From Ruminococcaceae bacterium UBA3903 (GTDB lineage: Bacteria; Bacillota; Clostridia; Oscillospirales; Acutalibacteraceae), in the NCBI GenBank assembly GCA_002391625.1, contig DGFJ01000004.1, forward strand, positions 1-64,000: DNA of 64,000 bases, given 5' to 3'. The stretch's first letter is position 1. Every line of letters begins with the position of its first letter. Under the pieces are notes generated by a model that worked only from the letters and a program-made list of their open reading frames with translations, did no database searches and was not told where the DNA came from. Positions 8,687 to 17,642 of this stretch are shown in pieces. The position numbers and the translations under genes are program-made.

Positions 8687-8807
8687 TGTTTAATTCATAC
8701 ATATTTAAACGCTGTGATAAAAATCCTTTAAAGCCATTAATTTACAAAAAATAGCTTTAAAGAATCATAGCTTTTTATTCATTTTGATTACGCTAAACTA
8801 ATTTTCA

Positions 8808-9605
8808 TTAGTCCTCATTTAATACTCTTTTGGCATTCCCAATAAATATTTGCTCATATTCACTAGGTGATAAATTCAGACTCATTACCCGTTGAAGCTC
8901 GCTTTTAGCCGACCACATTGGAAAATCTGTGCCAAACAATATTCTATCTGTACCATATGCCTTAATAAGCTCCAAGGTACGTCTTTTACCTAAAAATGCA
9001 GTAGAGCTGGAGGTGTCTAAAAAGCACCTAGTACCCTGTACCTTATCCTCTAAATATTCCAATGCCAAGTCCCATACTGACCATCCTCCAAAATGAGCAG
9101 CCACTACGGTAAGGTCTGGAAAGTTACATAGCACCGCCGCCAACCTTTTAGGGTGTGAATAGGAATAACGGTAATCACCACAATGTATTACAATTGGCAG
9201 CCTGCCACGAATCAGGTCATATATTTCCATCATCTTAGGGTCGTCAATATTAAAATGCTGTGTATCAGGGTGAATCTTTACACCCTTTAAGCCCAAGCCT
9301 TCAATACGTTGAATTTCTTCCAAGGGATTATCCATTTCTGCGTGCATAGTGCCAAAGCCAGTCAGCTCTGTATGAGCCTTACATTCATCTGCTATAAAAT
9401 TATTTATATTCTGTACCTGCGCCGGTACGGTAGCAACGGAATGTACCAAAAACCGGCTTACACCGGCTTTTCTACCGTTTTCTACTAATGCCTCCGCTGT
9501 GCCTAGCTCGTTCATTTCCAAGCCATAAAAGCGACCTACGCTGCGTACTGCCTTAGATGCAATTTTATCTGGGTAAATATGAGCATGAAAGTCCATTATT
9601 TCCAT
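8808..9605 (-). CDS. Amidohydrolase-2 family TIM-barrel protein
   Basis: A 265-aa metal-dependent hydrolase or decarboxylase-like protein of the COG2159 group. The start carries the metal-binding DFHAHIYP motif. Further landmarks are KIHPDTQHF, VIHCGDYRY (barrel strand with His), VVAAHFGG and the late LFGTDFPM motif with the conserved Asp. Length and motif order fit a complete single-domain enzyme. Neighbours do not reveal the substrate. AAAGG lies upstream of the ATG. Confidence 0.88.
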   Translation of the reverse strand: MEIMDFHAHIYPDKIASKAVRSVGRFYGLEMNELGTAEALVENGRKAGVSRFLVHSVATVPAQVQNINNFIADECKAHTELTGFGTMHAEMDNPLEEIQRIEGLGLKGVKIHPDTQHFNIDDPKMMEIYDLIRGRLPIVIHCGDYRYSYSHPKRLAAVLCNFPDLTVVAAHFGGWSVWDLALEYLEDKVQGTRCFLDTSSSTAFLGKRRTLELIKAYGTDRILFGTDFPMWSAKSELQRVMSLNLSPSEYEQIFIGNAKRVLNED

Positions 9606-9834
9606 TGATATCAGCCTTTCTAAGCATTTAAAATATTGTAAATAAAAACATTATTATACCAACAATTATAACCCCCTACAGGCTAAAAGTCAAAAGGTGG
9701 ATTATGGTCTTACTATAAAGTAAAATTTACATATTATTATTTGGTTAGGTGTCTTTCTTGACTACTAACCGAAAACAAGGTAATATAAGCTTAGTACATT
9801 TAAAAACTTAAAAAACAAGGAGAGTGTATATAAA

Positions 9835-11115
9835 ATGGCAATAATTAAACCCTTCAACGGTGTCCGCTTTGATTGTGATATTGCTGGTAAGATTGATGAA
9901 CTGGTATGTCCGCCATATGACATTATTAGCGATGAGCAAAGAGCAGAATATATAAAAACAAATGAAAACAATATTATTAGGCTGGAGCTGCCAAAAGGCG
10001 ATAATCCTTATGAAAACGCACAAAGAATTTTAAAGGAATGGCAAAACCAAGGGGTTTTGAAAACCGAGGAACAGCCAGCTATATATATTTACGAGGAAGA
10101 ATTTACCGCCTACGGTGAACGAAAAAGCGTAAAGGGTATGATATGTCGTGTAAAGATTGAGGAGTTTAGCAAGGGTATTATTCTTCCCCACGAGTTCACA
10201 TTATCAAAGGCTAAGGAAGATAGATTAAACCTGATGAAGGCTACTAACTGTAACTTTAGTCAGATTTACTCACTGTATATGAACGAGGGCAACGACACTA
10301 CAGCTAAGCTTGATAAGCTGTCACAGGGCAGCCCAGACCTAGAGCTAACAGACAACGACAACGTAACCCACAGAATGTGGGTTGTAACAAACCAGCAGGC
10401 CATTGCTGATATTGCAAAGGACTTTGACAACAGAAAGCTTTATATTGCTGACGGACACCACCGTTATGAAACCGCATTAAACTATCGCAGCTATTGCAGG
10501 GAGCAAGGCATAGCTAAGGAGGGTGACCCACAGGATTATCAAATGATGATGCTGGTTGATATGGAGCATCCTGGCTTGGTTGTGTTCCCTACTCACAGAT
10601 TGTTAAGAAATTTAAAGGACTTTAACCCTGTAAAAGCAATAAATGCTTGTAAGGAGTTTTTTGAGGTTGAGGAAAAAACAGATATTAACAGCATTGAAGG
10701 CGAGCTGGATAAGCTTTATAAGCAGGGTAAGAAAGCCTTTGCTTTCTATAGCGGCGACAAGGGCTGGACGCTGCTGGTGCTAAAAAGCTTGGATATTATA
10801 AGAGAGCTTTTACCAAATGCCAGTGAGGCTACACAGGGCTTAGATGTAACTGTGTTACATACCCTAATTTTAGAAAAGCTATTTGGTATAGACGCTGAAA
10901 ATATGGCTAATCAAATCAACCTAACCTATACTAAATATTTTGATGAGGCTATCGCCTCGGTACAAAACGGAACATCACAGGCAACCTTTATATTAAACCC
11001 TACCAGAGTTACCGAAATTAGAGATGTAGCTTCTGCTGGAGAAAAAATGCCACAAAAATCCACATACTTTTATCCAAAGCTTATAACAGGTCTGGTAATG
11101 AACGAGCTAAAATAA
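9835..11115 (+). CDS. DUF1015 family protein
   Basis: A 426-aa cytosolic protein of the COG4198/DUF1015 family, whose biochemical role is not established. Recognisable blocks are the N-terminal IKPFNGVRFD and the VCPPYDIISDEQ motif, the IADGHHRYETAL block in the middle, and the C-terminal MPQKSTYFYPKLITGLVM segment with its conserved Lys and Pro. AAGGAG lies upstream. It is flanked by terminators, so it is probably monocistronic. Confidence 0.9.
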   Translation: MAIIKPFNGVRFDCDIAGKIDELVCPPYDIISDEQRAEYIKTNENNIIRLELPKGDNPYENAQRILKEWQNQGVLKTEEQPAIYIYEEEFTAYGERKSVKGMICRVKIEEFSKGIILPHEFTLSKAKEDRLNLMKATNCNFSQIYSLYMNEGNDTTAKLDKLSQGSPDLELTDNDNVTHRMWVVTNQQAIADIAKDFDNRKLYIADGHHRYETALNYRSYCREQGIAKEGDPQDYQMMMLVDMEHPGLVVFPTHRLLRNLKDFNPVKAINACKEFFEVEEKTDINSIEGELDKLYKQGKKAFAFYSGDKGWTLLVLKSLDIIRELLPNASEATQGLDVTVLHTLILEKLFGIDAENMANQINLTYTKYFDEAIASVQNGTSQATFILNPTRVTEIRDVASAGEKMPQKSTYFYPKLITGLVMNELK

Positions 11116-11138
11116 TTATACGGCTATAAAATTAGCTA

Positions 11139-11167
11139 ACCCACACATTGTATAAAAATGTGTGGGT
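11139..11167 (+). terminator. Terminator of the DUF1015 gene
   Basis: A perfect 10-bp stem (11139-11148 and 11158-11167) with a 9-nt loop, followed by TCTCCTTTTT. Confidence 0.85.
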
Positions 11168-11422
11168 CTCCTTTTTGCTATTTTATCAAATGTCCCCTCC
11201 GCAATGAGGACCAGTTGTAGTCAAATGTTTTTATACACAAAATCAATTACCATTATGTGACAATTTATTATTGTTAAATTTGGTAATATGATGATATTAA
11301 TCATAAAAATTTTCTTTATTAGTGAATTTGACATATGCCAAATGTCAACAAACATTATGCGTCATTATATCATTATAGTGTTTAGTCGTTGACAATCAGT
11401 AAATGTCAAGTTAGGTGATAAT
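11168..11422. promoter_or_regulatory. Regulatory region with two matching 21-bp operators (11328-11348, 11389-11409)
   Basis: Two palindromes share the layout TTGACAW-N7-ATGTCAA. A degenerate third copy (GTGACAA-N7-TTGTTAA) lies at 11257-11277. The proximal copy ends 14 nt before the XRE gene start. The TTGACA half-sites could double as -35 elements, so binding there would block transcription. No other gene was seen in this stretch. Confidence 0.6.
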
Positions 11423-11668
11423 ATGTATAAAAACAAAGCACAAAGTGGAGATAATAACATATGCGGAAACAATATTGCAAAGCACCGTAAAGCTATGGAA
11501 AAGCCCAACTCACAGCGGGCATTAGCGGATAAAATGCAGCTGTTGGGTGTTGATTTAGACAAAAATGCTGTACAACGTATAGAAAGTGGAAAACGCTTTG
11601 TAACAGACATAGAAATTAAAGCATTTGCAAAGGTATTTGGGATAACCATTGATGAGTTGTTAAAATAA
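11423..11668 (+). CDS. Small XRE-family regulator
   Basis: An 81-aa protein consisting almost entirely of a Cro/C1-type helix-turn-helix domain. The helices are visible as NNIAKHRKAMEK, QRALADKMQL, LDKNAVQRIESGKRFVTDIEIKAFAKVFG and the closing ITIDELLK. There is no second domain for ligand binding or dimerisation. AGGTGAT precedes the ATG. The upstream palindromes suggest autoregulation. It stands alone beside a tRNA gene, a common setting for accessory regulators. Confidence 0.85.
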   Translation: MYKNKAQSGDNNICGNNIAKHRKAMEKPNSQRALADKMQLLGVDLDKNAVQRIESGKRFVTDIEIKAFAKVFGITIDELLK

Positions 11669-11680
11669 AATTATGTAATA

Positions 11681-11713
11681 AAGAACATTTAAAGGCTATA
11701 AGTGTTCTTTTTA
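11681..11713 (+). terminator. Weak terminator after the XRE gene
   Basis: AAGAACA and TGTTCTT arms surround a 15-nt loop and are followed by a T-rich stretch. Confidence 0.5.
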
Positions 11714-11764
11714 TGGTGGATGATAGCTAAATGACATTTTTTCCTAAAAAAGTTCATTTTACTA

Positions 11765-11793
11765 TTGCATTTTATCTTAATATGTGTTATTAT
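11765..11793 (+). promoter_or_regulatory. Promoter of tRNA-Arg
   Basis: TTGCAT (11765-11770) and TATTAT (11788-11793) with 17-nt spacing end about 32 nt before the tRNA. Confidence 0.6.
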
Positions 11794-11825
11794 TCTATAG
11801 CAGTTTAAAAAAAGCAAATACCTAT

Positions 11826-11902
11826 GCGCCAGTAGCTCAGCTGGATAGAGTGACTGGCTACGAACCAGTAGGTCGGGGGTTCGAGTCCCTCCTGGCGCAC
11901 CA
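11826..11902 (+). tRNA. tRNA-Arg (anticodon ACG)
   Basis: A complete 77-nt cloverleaf. The acceptor GCGCCAG pairs with CTGGCGC, followed by discriminator A and an encoded CCA. The anticodon stem ACTGG/CCAGT encloses loop CTACGAA with anticodon ACG. The T-arm has GGTTCGAGTCC. A tight terminator follows directly. Confidence 0.97.
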
Positions 11903-11904
11903 AA

Positions 11905-11938
11905 AAGATTGTCGATTTGTGTCGACAATCTTTTTTCT
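11905..11938 (+). terminator. Terminator of tRNA-Arg
   Basis: An 11-bp perfect stem (11905-11915 and 11922-11932) with a 6-nt loop, followed by a T-run. Confidence 0.85.
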
Positions 11939-12003
11939 TTTTGTTGATGTTGATTAATGGTATAATGCAGATAAGGTTATTTATATAATGGGTGGTACAA
12001 AAA

Positions 12004-12558
12004 ATGAAGATTATAATCGGTGCCGGAAACACATATTATGACGGCTGGCTTAGTACGCAAGAAACAGAATTGAATGTTTTAAGAAATTCCGATTTTAAGG
12101 AATATTCAAATAGCAAATCAATATCAGCTATTCTCGCTGAGCATGTTTGGGAACACATGACAGAAGATGAGGGTATTACTGCAGCTAAAAACTGTTTTGA
12201 TAATTTGGAGCACGGCGGATATATTAGAGTGGCTGTTCCTGATAAAAATTTCAGAAATGAATGGTATCAAAACATGGTCAAAATTGGTGGTAACGGTGAT
12301 CCAAACCATCCAGCCTACACACATAAAATCGTTTATGACTATATAGCATTGAAAAAAGTATTTGAGCAAGCTGGTTTTGTTGTAGATTTACTTGAATATT
12401 GTGATGAAAACGGAAGCTTCCATTATAAATATTGGAATGAATTAGACGGTAAAATCGGACGATCATTTAGATTTGACACAAGAAACAGTTTTGAAAAATT
12501 AGGGATGGTTTCTATAATTATTGATGCAAAAAAACCAATTATTATTAACCCAAGCTAA
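12004..12558 (+). CDS. COG4627-type SAM-dependent methyltransferase
   Basis: A 184-aa class I methyltransferase-like protein with the compact layout of the COG4627 group. It begins MKIIIGAGN, has the EHVWEHMTEDEG motif and the LEHGGYIRVAVPDKNF strand of the Rossmann-like fold, and ends with a predicted beta strand (MVSIIIDAKKP). The substrate is unknown; relatives often sit near glycan or cell-surface genes. I start at the ATG at 12004, preceded by GGGTGG; the upstream GTG at 11992 overlaps that site. It lies between tRNA-Arg and a tRNA-like fragment, so it may be horizontally acquired. Confidence 0.8.
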   Translation: MKIIIGAGNTYYDGWLSTQETELNVLRNSDFKEYSNSKSISAILAEHVWEHMTEDEGITAAKNCFDNLEHGGYIRVAVPDKNFRNEWYQNMVKIGGNGDPNHPAYTHKIVYDYIALKKVFEQAGFVVDLLEYCDENGSFHYKYWNELDGKIGRSFRFDTRNSFEKLGMVSIIIDAKKPIIINPS

Positions 12559-12559
12559 T

Positions 12560-12600
12560 GAGTGTAATCCTCACCACGAGGGTTCGAATCCATCCATGAA
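12560..12600 (+). other. Possible remnant of a tRNA 3' half
   Basis: A CCTC-accac-GAGG hairpin resembling a class II tRNA variable arm is followed directly by GGTTCGAATCC, a T-loop sequence (12581-12591). There is no matching acceptor stem or CCA end. The 15 bases from 12581 match the tRNA-Arg T-arm region (from 11878) at 13 positions. Confidence 0.4.
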
Positions 12601-12634
12601 AACGTCGTATGGATCTAAATCGTCTTCCCTTTCC

Positions 12635-12677
12635 AAAAAGAAACGACAGCTTCCTTCGAAAGCTGTCGTTTCTTTTT
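12635..12677 (+). terminator. Strong terminator
   Basis: An 18-bp perfect inverted repeat (12635-12652 and 12660-12677) with a 7-nt loop; the right arm ends in TTTTT. Gene-free sequence continues to 12897 with nothing else recognised. Confidence 0.85.
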
Positions 12678-12897
12678 GCCCTTATATATAATCATTAATG
12701 ATATAATTCATATAAAATTTATTAATATTTTGCGTATTTCCCCTGCAACTCATGCAATAAAAAAACGCCACAAATATGTGACAGAATTGTAAATTTATCA
12801 TCTTTTTCTATACCTACTATACCACAAAATGGAGAAAAATTCAAGTCTTGTATTTAGTGCCACGTGGGTGTATTAAGTATATAGGAGGTGTTTTATA

Positions 12898-13812
12898 ATG
12901 AACCAAAAAAGCATGACCGCACTGATAAGTGCATTTTCAAGAGCATATCATTCGCTAAACAACGAGGTCACAATTTTTAATGACAGCATTGCAAGGCAAC
13001 TATTAACCGATGAAGAATACCATCAAGTAGCAAAAATCATGTGCGATGGCATTGGTTTTTTTAACCCCTCATTTATGGGAGAACCAGATCAAGCACTGAG
13101 ATGGATTGTAGATAATCAATTATCTCCAACGCCACTTGGTAGGGCGGCTTTTGCAGAAAATTCCCTTGAGAGGGCTGTTCAAATTGGTGCAAAGCAGTAT
13201 TTAATTTTTGGTGCCGGATATGATACCTTTGCGTATCGTCAGCCCTCATGGGCAAATACGTTGGAAATTTTCGAGATTGACCACCCAGCTACTGCAAACG
13301 ATAAACAAGAGCGCTTGAAAGAATCTAGTCTTGTAATCCATAATAATGTTCACTATATTGAATCGGATTTTACAAAAAAATCGTGGCAAAAGACATTGCT
13401 GAACCATGGTGCTTTCAATAGCAATAAAATAAGCTGCTGCACGATTCTTGGAGTTGCATATTATCTTTCAAAGGAATCCTTTGAATCTTTAATTTCCATC
13501 ATAAGTGACATTGTGCCAAAAGGTAGCTCTATCATATTTGATTACCCCGATGAAAACAGCTATACCGAAAATGCAGGAGAACGAGCAAAAAAACAATCCA
13601 TGCTGGCTGGTGCTGCAAACGAAAAAATGTTGGCAAGCTATTCCTACTTCGATACGGAACGATTACTTTCTGCTCATGATTTTCTGATATATGAACACTT
13701 AAACCCACAAGAAATGACCGAGCAGTATTTTAAGGTATACAACAAGTCAAACCCTGCTCATCAAATGACCGCATTTGACAACGTAAATTATTGTATTGCA
13801 GTGAGAGAATGA
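12898..13812 (+). CDS. LCM/PPM1-family S-adenosylmethionine O-methyltransferase
   Basis: A 304-aa methyltransferase of the leucine carboxyl methyltransferase family (PF04072, including bacterial O-methyltransferases sometimes linked to polyketides). The SAM-binding motif QYLIFGAGYDTFAYR and the acidic EIFEIDHPAT motif are both clear. A later SIIFDYPDE strand closes the core. No biosynthetic cluster is nearby, so the substrate is unknown. AGGAGGTG precedes the ATG, and terminators flank it on both sides, so it is probably monocistronic. Confidence 0.88.
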   Translation: MNQKSMTALISAFSRAYHSLNNEVTIFNDSIARQLLTDEEYHQVAKIMCDGIGFFNPSFMGEPDQALRWIVDNQLSPTPLGRAAFAENSLERAVQIGAKQYLIFGAGYDTFAYRQPSWANTLEIFEIDHPATANDKQERLKESSLVIHNNVHYIESDFTKKSWQKTLLNHGAFNSNKISCCTILGVAYYLSKESFESLISIISDIVPKGSSIIFDYPDENSYTENAGERAKKQSMLAGAANEKMLASYSYFDTERLLSAHDFLIYEHLNPQEMTEQYFKVYNKSNPAHQMTAFDNVNYCIAVRE

Positions 13813-13858
13813 GCATAATCTCTCAAAATCATCTGCATTTTTTCATCAAGTGTTTATA

Positions 13859-13890
13859 AAAAAGCAGTATCTTAATTGATACTGCTTTTT
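13859..13890 (+). terminator. Terminator of the O-methyltransferase gene
   Basis: A perfect 13-bp stem (13859-13871 and 13878-13890) with a 6-nt loop; the right arm ends in TTTTT. Confidence 0.85.
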
Positions 13891-13908
13891 ATTTTATTCA
13901 TTTTTTCG

Positions 13909-13952
13909 TAGGCTCTATTACTTATCCAACCTTTATTACAGAGCCTATTTTT
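13909..13952. terminator. Second hairpin with T-run
   Basis: TAGGCTCT and AGAGCCTA arms enclose a 23-nt loop and are followed by TTTTT. The right-arm sequence ATTACAGAGCCTA recurs in inverted form at 25764, so this may be part of a dispersed repeat. Confidence 0.5.
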
Positions 13953-14037
13953 CTTAAATTTGTAATAACAAATTTGGCATTCATATTACAACCATATTAT
14001 CCACAGCAGCCAGTAATATCAAAGGATATTTTTTAGT

Positions 14038-15753
14038 TTATCCATTAGCTACATCAAGCTTAGCTATAATCCTTTGTATTGCTACTACATCCATTAAATT
14101 AATATTTTCGTCACCGTTTACATCAGCAGAATATACCATATCATCCTCTGCTATTAAAGCTGATTTAGCCAGATGTCTTTGAACCATCAATACGTCCAGC
14201 ATTGTTATAGCACCATCATTGTCTATATCACCAGCAACAGCATTGCCCTTATAGCTGGCAATAGCCTTTATTACAAAGTTAGAGCCAATGTCATCATCAA
14301 AGGTATCCTTATAGAATGCCTTCATTTCATAGAATTCATTATTATACTGAATGTAGCTTTCGCCTAAGGAGGTATCTGGTATAAACCTCATATCACCCCA
14401 ACTGGTTTCCAGCCATTCATCACAGCCAATGGTGCAGCTGCCCCCTGTTTCAGATGAGTCGATTTCTATGGCAATACCGCCCTTACCCACTGGTACTATT
14501 ACATTATTAATCTCAACATTAATATACCCAGTATATGGAACTGTCCCAGAGCTTAACTCTTGCCAGCTTTCCTTTGTTGTTGGTTCACCGTTTTTCCAAG
14601 GAACATAGTACGCTGTATAGTCAGCACCCACGGACAAGCTTTCAAATATCACGTTATCTAAAGAATTAAAGTTCTGCTTAAAGTCAAAAGCGTTCATAAA
14701 GGTTAAGCTATCTACCATTCCGTCAACGCTGCCATCTTTAACCTGTAAGCCGAAGTCATATGTAGCACCGTAAATTTCGTTTTGATAAAGCTTCATTTTT
14801 GACGTAACCTCTGTAACATCAGCTATAGCATAGCTAATACCAAATACCTTTGTGTTAAATAAATATGCATCCTCATAGGATATCCAAAAGTATCCACCTA
14901 GGCTATTATAATTTCCCCAGCTGTTTTTCACTAACCACGCACCATCCTGTGAGGGCTGGCTGCTGGTGTTAAAGTTTGTTCTTGAATAATTATCATTCCA
15001 GCCAACAACGGTAATCCCATGGCCGGAAATCATAGAGCCAGCCGGCAGTACAGACGCACAATATGTAGCAGTTTTATCATAATTTACAAACCTTGACAAG
15101 GAGCTGTAGCAGGAGGACACCCCACCATAATCCATTATTGCCTTTTTAATGGCTACGGTATCCTTGTTTAATATAACAGCACCCGTTACACCAAACTGTG
15201 TTACGCCGTTTTTATCAATTTCCGAGAACTGCTGGTTGTCACCACTTCTATACGGAATGTCACTTTCTAGGCGAGAACCGCTCCATGATGTAAAATAGCC
15301 CAAGGGTGTTGACTGAAACCCGCCGTCAGCATAACCGCGCTGCCAACCTGTTCCGTCCTCACGGGTAGTTGCCCAATGATTTAGATGCTCCTCTGATAAA
15401 TCATAATTACCATAACCGCCCCTTAACAAAAAGCTTTCCATTGCTGATATTGCAGAAAAAGCCCAGCAGGAGCCAAGCTCACCCTGATCACGAACATCCG
15501 TTACATATCCATTATCTACACTACTATAATAACTGGGCAGGTCTGCTTCGTTTAATACCCCTAAGGTATCACCGGTATCATTAGCCATTTTTTGGGAAAC
15601 ACCAAATTTTGAATCAGCTGCAGTTGTATCTGAAGTATGGTTAGTTTTATACGGTACTAATGCTTCTGTATCGTCTGTTGCTGCCATAGTAGTTACTACT
15701 GAACAGGATAACAGCCCCACTATGACAAACATAGTAACAAGCTTTTTTATCAC
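14038..15753 (-). CDS. Secreted papain-family (C1A) cysteine protease with C-terminal dockerin
   Basis: A 571-aa protein with a signal peptide ending near residue 24 (TMA-AT). The protease domain shows the oxyanion Gln90, catalytic Cys96 in GSCWAFS, catalytic His245 in SGHGITVVGW and Asn277 in VKNSWG. A beta-rich middle region follows. Residues 503-571 form a type I dockerin with two calcium-binding repeats (DIDNDGAITMLDVL and DVNGDENINLMDVV). The dockerin implies docking to a cohesin-bearing scaffold outside the cell. No cohesin or cellulase lies in this window. The gene is transcribed alone on the minus strand. Confidence 0.93.
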   Translation of the reverse strand: MIKKLVTMFVIVGLLSCSVVTTMAATDDTEALVPYKTNHTSDTTAADSKFGVSQKMANDTGDTLGVLNEADLPSYYSSVDNGYVTDVRDQGELGSCWAFSAISAMESFLLRGGYGNYDLSEEHLNHWATTREDGTGWQRGYADGGFQSTPLGYFTSWSGSRLESDIPYRSGDNQQFSEIDKNGVTQFGVTGAVILNKDTVAIKKAIMDYGGVSSCYSSLSRFVNYDKTATYCASVLPAGSMISGHGITVVGWNDNYSRTNFNTSSQPSQDGAWLVKNSWGNYNSLGGYFWISYEDAYLFNTKVFGISYAIADVTEVTSKMKLYQNEIYGATYDFGLQVKDGSVDGMVDSLTFMNAFDFKQNFNSLDNVIFESLSVGADYTAYYVPWKNGEPTTKESWQELSSGTVPYTGYINVEINNVIVPVGKGGIAIEIDSSETGGSCTIGCDEWLETSWGDMRFIPDTSLGESYIQYNNEFYEMKAFYKDTFDDDIGSNFVIKAIASYKGNAVAGDIDNDGAITMLDVLMVQRHLAKSALIAEDDMVYSADVNGDENINLMDVVAIQRIIAKLDVANG

Positions 15754-15887
15754 CTTATCATCACCCCAACGTTTTTATTAGTCAACTATCTTTTAGTAAC
15801 ATTCTATCAAATATTTTCATAAATGTAAATATTCTTATCGTTATTGTAAATAATTATAAGTATATAATTTATGAAGGTGTGGTAGCT

Positions 15888-16769
15888 ATGAGCATTAGAA
15901 CCGATTTAGCATTAGAATCCAAGGAGATAGCAGGCAACAAGGTTAACGGTGTGCGTGAAAGTCAAAAAAAATATGACAATATGACCATCACAAAGATAGA
16001 TATAGTAAATAAGCATGGTGCTGAAACACTGGGAAAAGACATTGGCACATACATTACAGCTGAGTTCCCCACTCTTACCGATGATTTCAGGGAAACCGAT
16101 GAGCGTCTAAAAATAATCGGCGACCTGTTAAACGGCTTATTACCTGATGATGGTTTAGTCCTAGTCGTTGGTTTAGGAAATACCGATATTACACCTGACG
16201 CTCTGGGTCCCAAAAGCACCGCCTCTATTTTGGCAACACGCCATATATCAGGTGAGCTTGCCCGCTCTATTGGTTTGGACAACCTGCGTCCTGTAGCGGT
16301 TATAGCACCTGGTGTTCTGGGAAAAACAGGTGTAGAAACAGGAGAATTAGTTTTTAGCATAGCAGACAAGCTTAAGCCCTCTGCCATAATAGCTATTGAT
16401 GCCTTGGCATCACGCCGACTTGAAAGGCTGGGATGCACCTTACAAATATCCGACACTGGCATTTCCCCTGGTGCAGGTGTAGGAAACCACAGAAACAGAA
16501 TAGATAAATCCACCACAGGGGTACCTGTCATAGCTGTGGGAATTCCTACCGTAGTGGACGCTGCTACGTTGGCTGTTGATATTTTGGGGAAGGACAGCAA
16601 TGCTAAGGTGAATATTAACGACATATGCCCACACGGCACTAATATGGTAGTAACGCCACGAGAAATAGATATGCTTGTGATGCGTGGAGCAAAGCTTATC
16701 AGCATGGCGATTAATATAGCTCTGCAACGTGATTTTGAAATATCTGATTTATTATCTCTGGTTAATTAA
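15888..16769 (+). CDS. gpr: Germination protease Gpr (SASP-specific, family A25)
   Basis: The protease that degrades SASPs at spore germination, 293 aa. It begins SIRTDLALES, the typical start of the Gpr propeptide. The core has VVGLGNTDITPDALGPK, VIAPGVLGKTGVETGE and IAIDALASRRLERLG, the conserved blocks of the family, and ends with a GTNMVVTPREIDMLV segment. I start at the ATG at 15888 after AAGGTG; the GTG at 15879 overlaps that site. The target SASP gene is in the same window at 5.9 kb. In Bacillus gpr neighbours spoIIP; here spoIIP lies 4 kb away on the other strand. Confidence 0.96.
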   Translation: MSIRTDLALESKEIAGNKVNGVRESQKKYDNMTITKIDIVNKHGAETLGKDIGTYITAEFPTLTDDFRETDERLKIIGDLLNGLLPDDGLVLVVGLGNTDITPDALGPKSTASILATRHISGELARSIGLDNLRPVAVIAPGVLGKTGVETGELVFSIADKLKPSAIIAIDALASRRLERLGCTLQISDTGISPGAGVGNHRNRIDKSTTGVPVIAVGIPTVVDAATLAVDILGKDSNAKVNINDICPHGTNMVVTPREIDMLVMRGAKLISMAINIALQRDFEISDLLSLVN

Positions 16770-16887
16770 CATATACCTGTAGAATAATTTATCTATTAAA
16801 TCTGTAATACTATCAGCACAATACTATACTTTTTAATTAAAAATATAGCCTTAATTCGCCTGCTGGCACTACAACCGCCATAAAAGT

Positions 16888-16911
16888 AAAACCCACAATA
16901 ATGTGGGTTTT
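16888..16911. terminator. Bidirectional terminator between gpr and the aquaporin gene
   Basis: A 10-bp perfect stem (16888-16897 and 16902-16911) with AAAA and TTTT ends, suited to both converging genes. Confidence 0.8.
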
Positions 16912-16928
16912 ATTTTTAATATTATTTT

Positions 16929-17642
16929 TTATTTAGCTTTTGCTGTCTTCTCATCAGCTGGTTTAATTATTCTCCAAACAATGGCTGCTATAGCCGCACC
17001 AACTAGAGGAGCTACTATAAATACCCAAAGCTGTGACAATGCCTCTCCCCCTTGGAAAATAGCAGGACCAAGGCTTCTGGCTGGGTTTACAGATGTACCG
17101 GTAAATGGTATGCCAAAGATATGTACAAGCGTTAACGTTAAGCCAATAACAATGCCAGCCACACCTGCATTGCTAGTCTTGGAGGTAACACCTAAAATAG
17201 CAAGGACAAACACAAAGGTAAGTATAACCTCTACAATCAAGGCTGTTGTAACGTTAGCACCAATTGCACTGGCATCGCCATAGCCATTAGCACCTAACGC
17301 TGTGTTAGAACCAAACACGCCCCACAGAATAGCTGCTCCAGCAATACCACCCATAAGCTGGGCAATAACATATCCGATAAAGTCAGTAATAGACATTTTA
17401 CCAGCCACTAAAAAGCCAAATGAAACCGCTGGATTAATATGACAGCCTGATACATTACCAATAGAATACGCCATAGCTACAATTGATAAACCAAAGGCAA
17501 ATGCAATAAGTAAGGTTGTAAACGCCAATGGACTGCCATTAGCACCAACACCGCCCATCAGTGTGTTAGCAGCAACCGCACTGCCACAACCAAAGATAAC
17601 CAGCACCATGGTTCCAATAAATTCTGCAACTAATTTTTTCAT
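16929..17642 (-). CDS. Aquaporin (AqpZ-like MIP family channel)
   Basis: A 237-aa membrane channel with six transmembrane helices and two half-helices carrying NPA motifs (GCHINPAV and TSVNPARS). The selectivity-filter positions look AqpZ-like: a His in LTLVHIFG, a Thr before the second NPA and the Arg of NPAR. That favours water over glycerol. I place the start at 17642, preceded by GAGGTG; a longer reading from 17681 would add 13 residues through that site. It faces gpr across a shared terminator. Confidence 0.9.
   Translation of the reverse strand: MKKLVAEFIGTMVLVIFGCGSAVAANTLMGGVGANGSPLAFTTLLIAFAFGLSIVAMAYSIGNVSGCHINPAVSFGFLVAGKMSITDFIGYVIAQLMGGIAGAAILWGVFGSNTALGANGYGDASAIGANVTTALIVEVILTFVFVLAILGVTSKTSNAGVAGIVIGLTLTLVHIFGIPFTGTSVNPARSLGPAIFQGGEALSQLWVFIVAPLVGAAIAAIVWRIIKPADEKTAKAK

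Noticed and set aside
11689..12032. Minus-strand open frames reading GGTRTPDLLVRSQS and GLEPPTYWFVAS
   Set aside because: They are antisense translations of the tRNA-Arg gene, a well-known source of spurious proteins in databases.
15962..16705. 247-codon open frame opposite gpr
   Set aside because: It is fully antisense to a strongly conserved gene, rich in Ser/Pro/Ile with no ribosome-binding site or family pattern.
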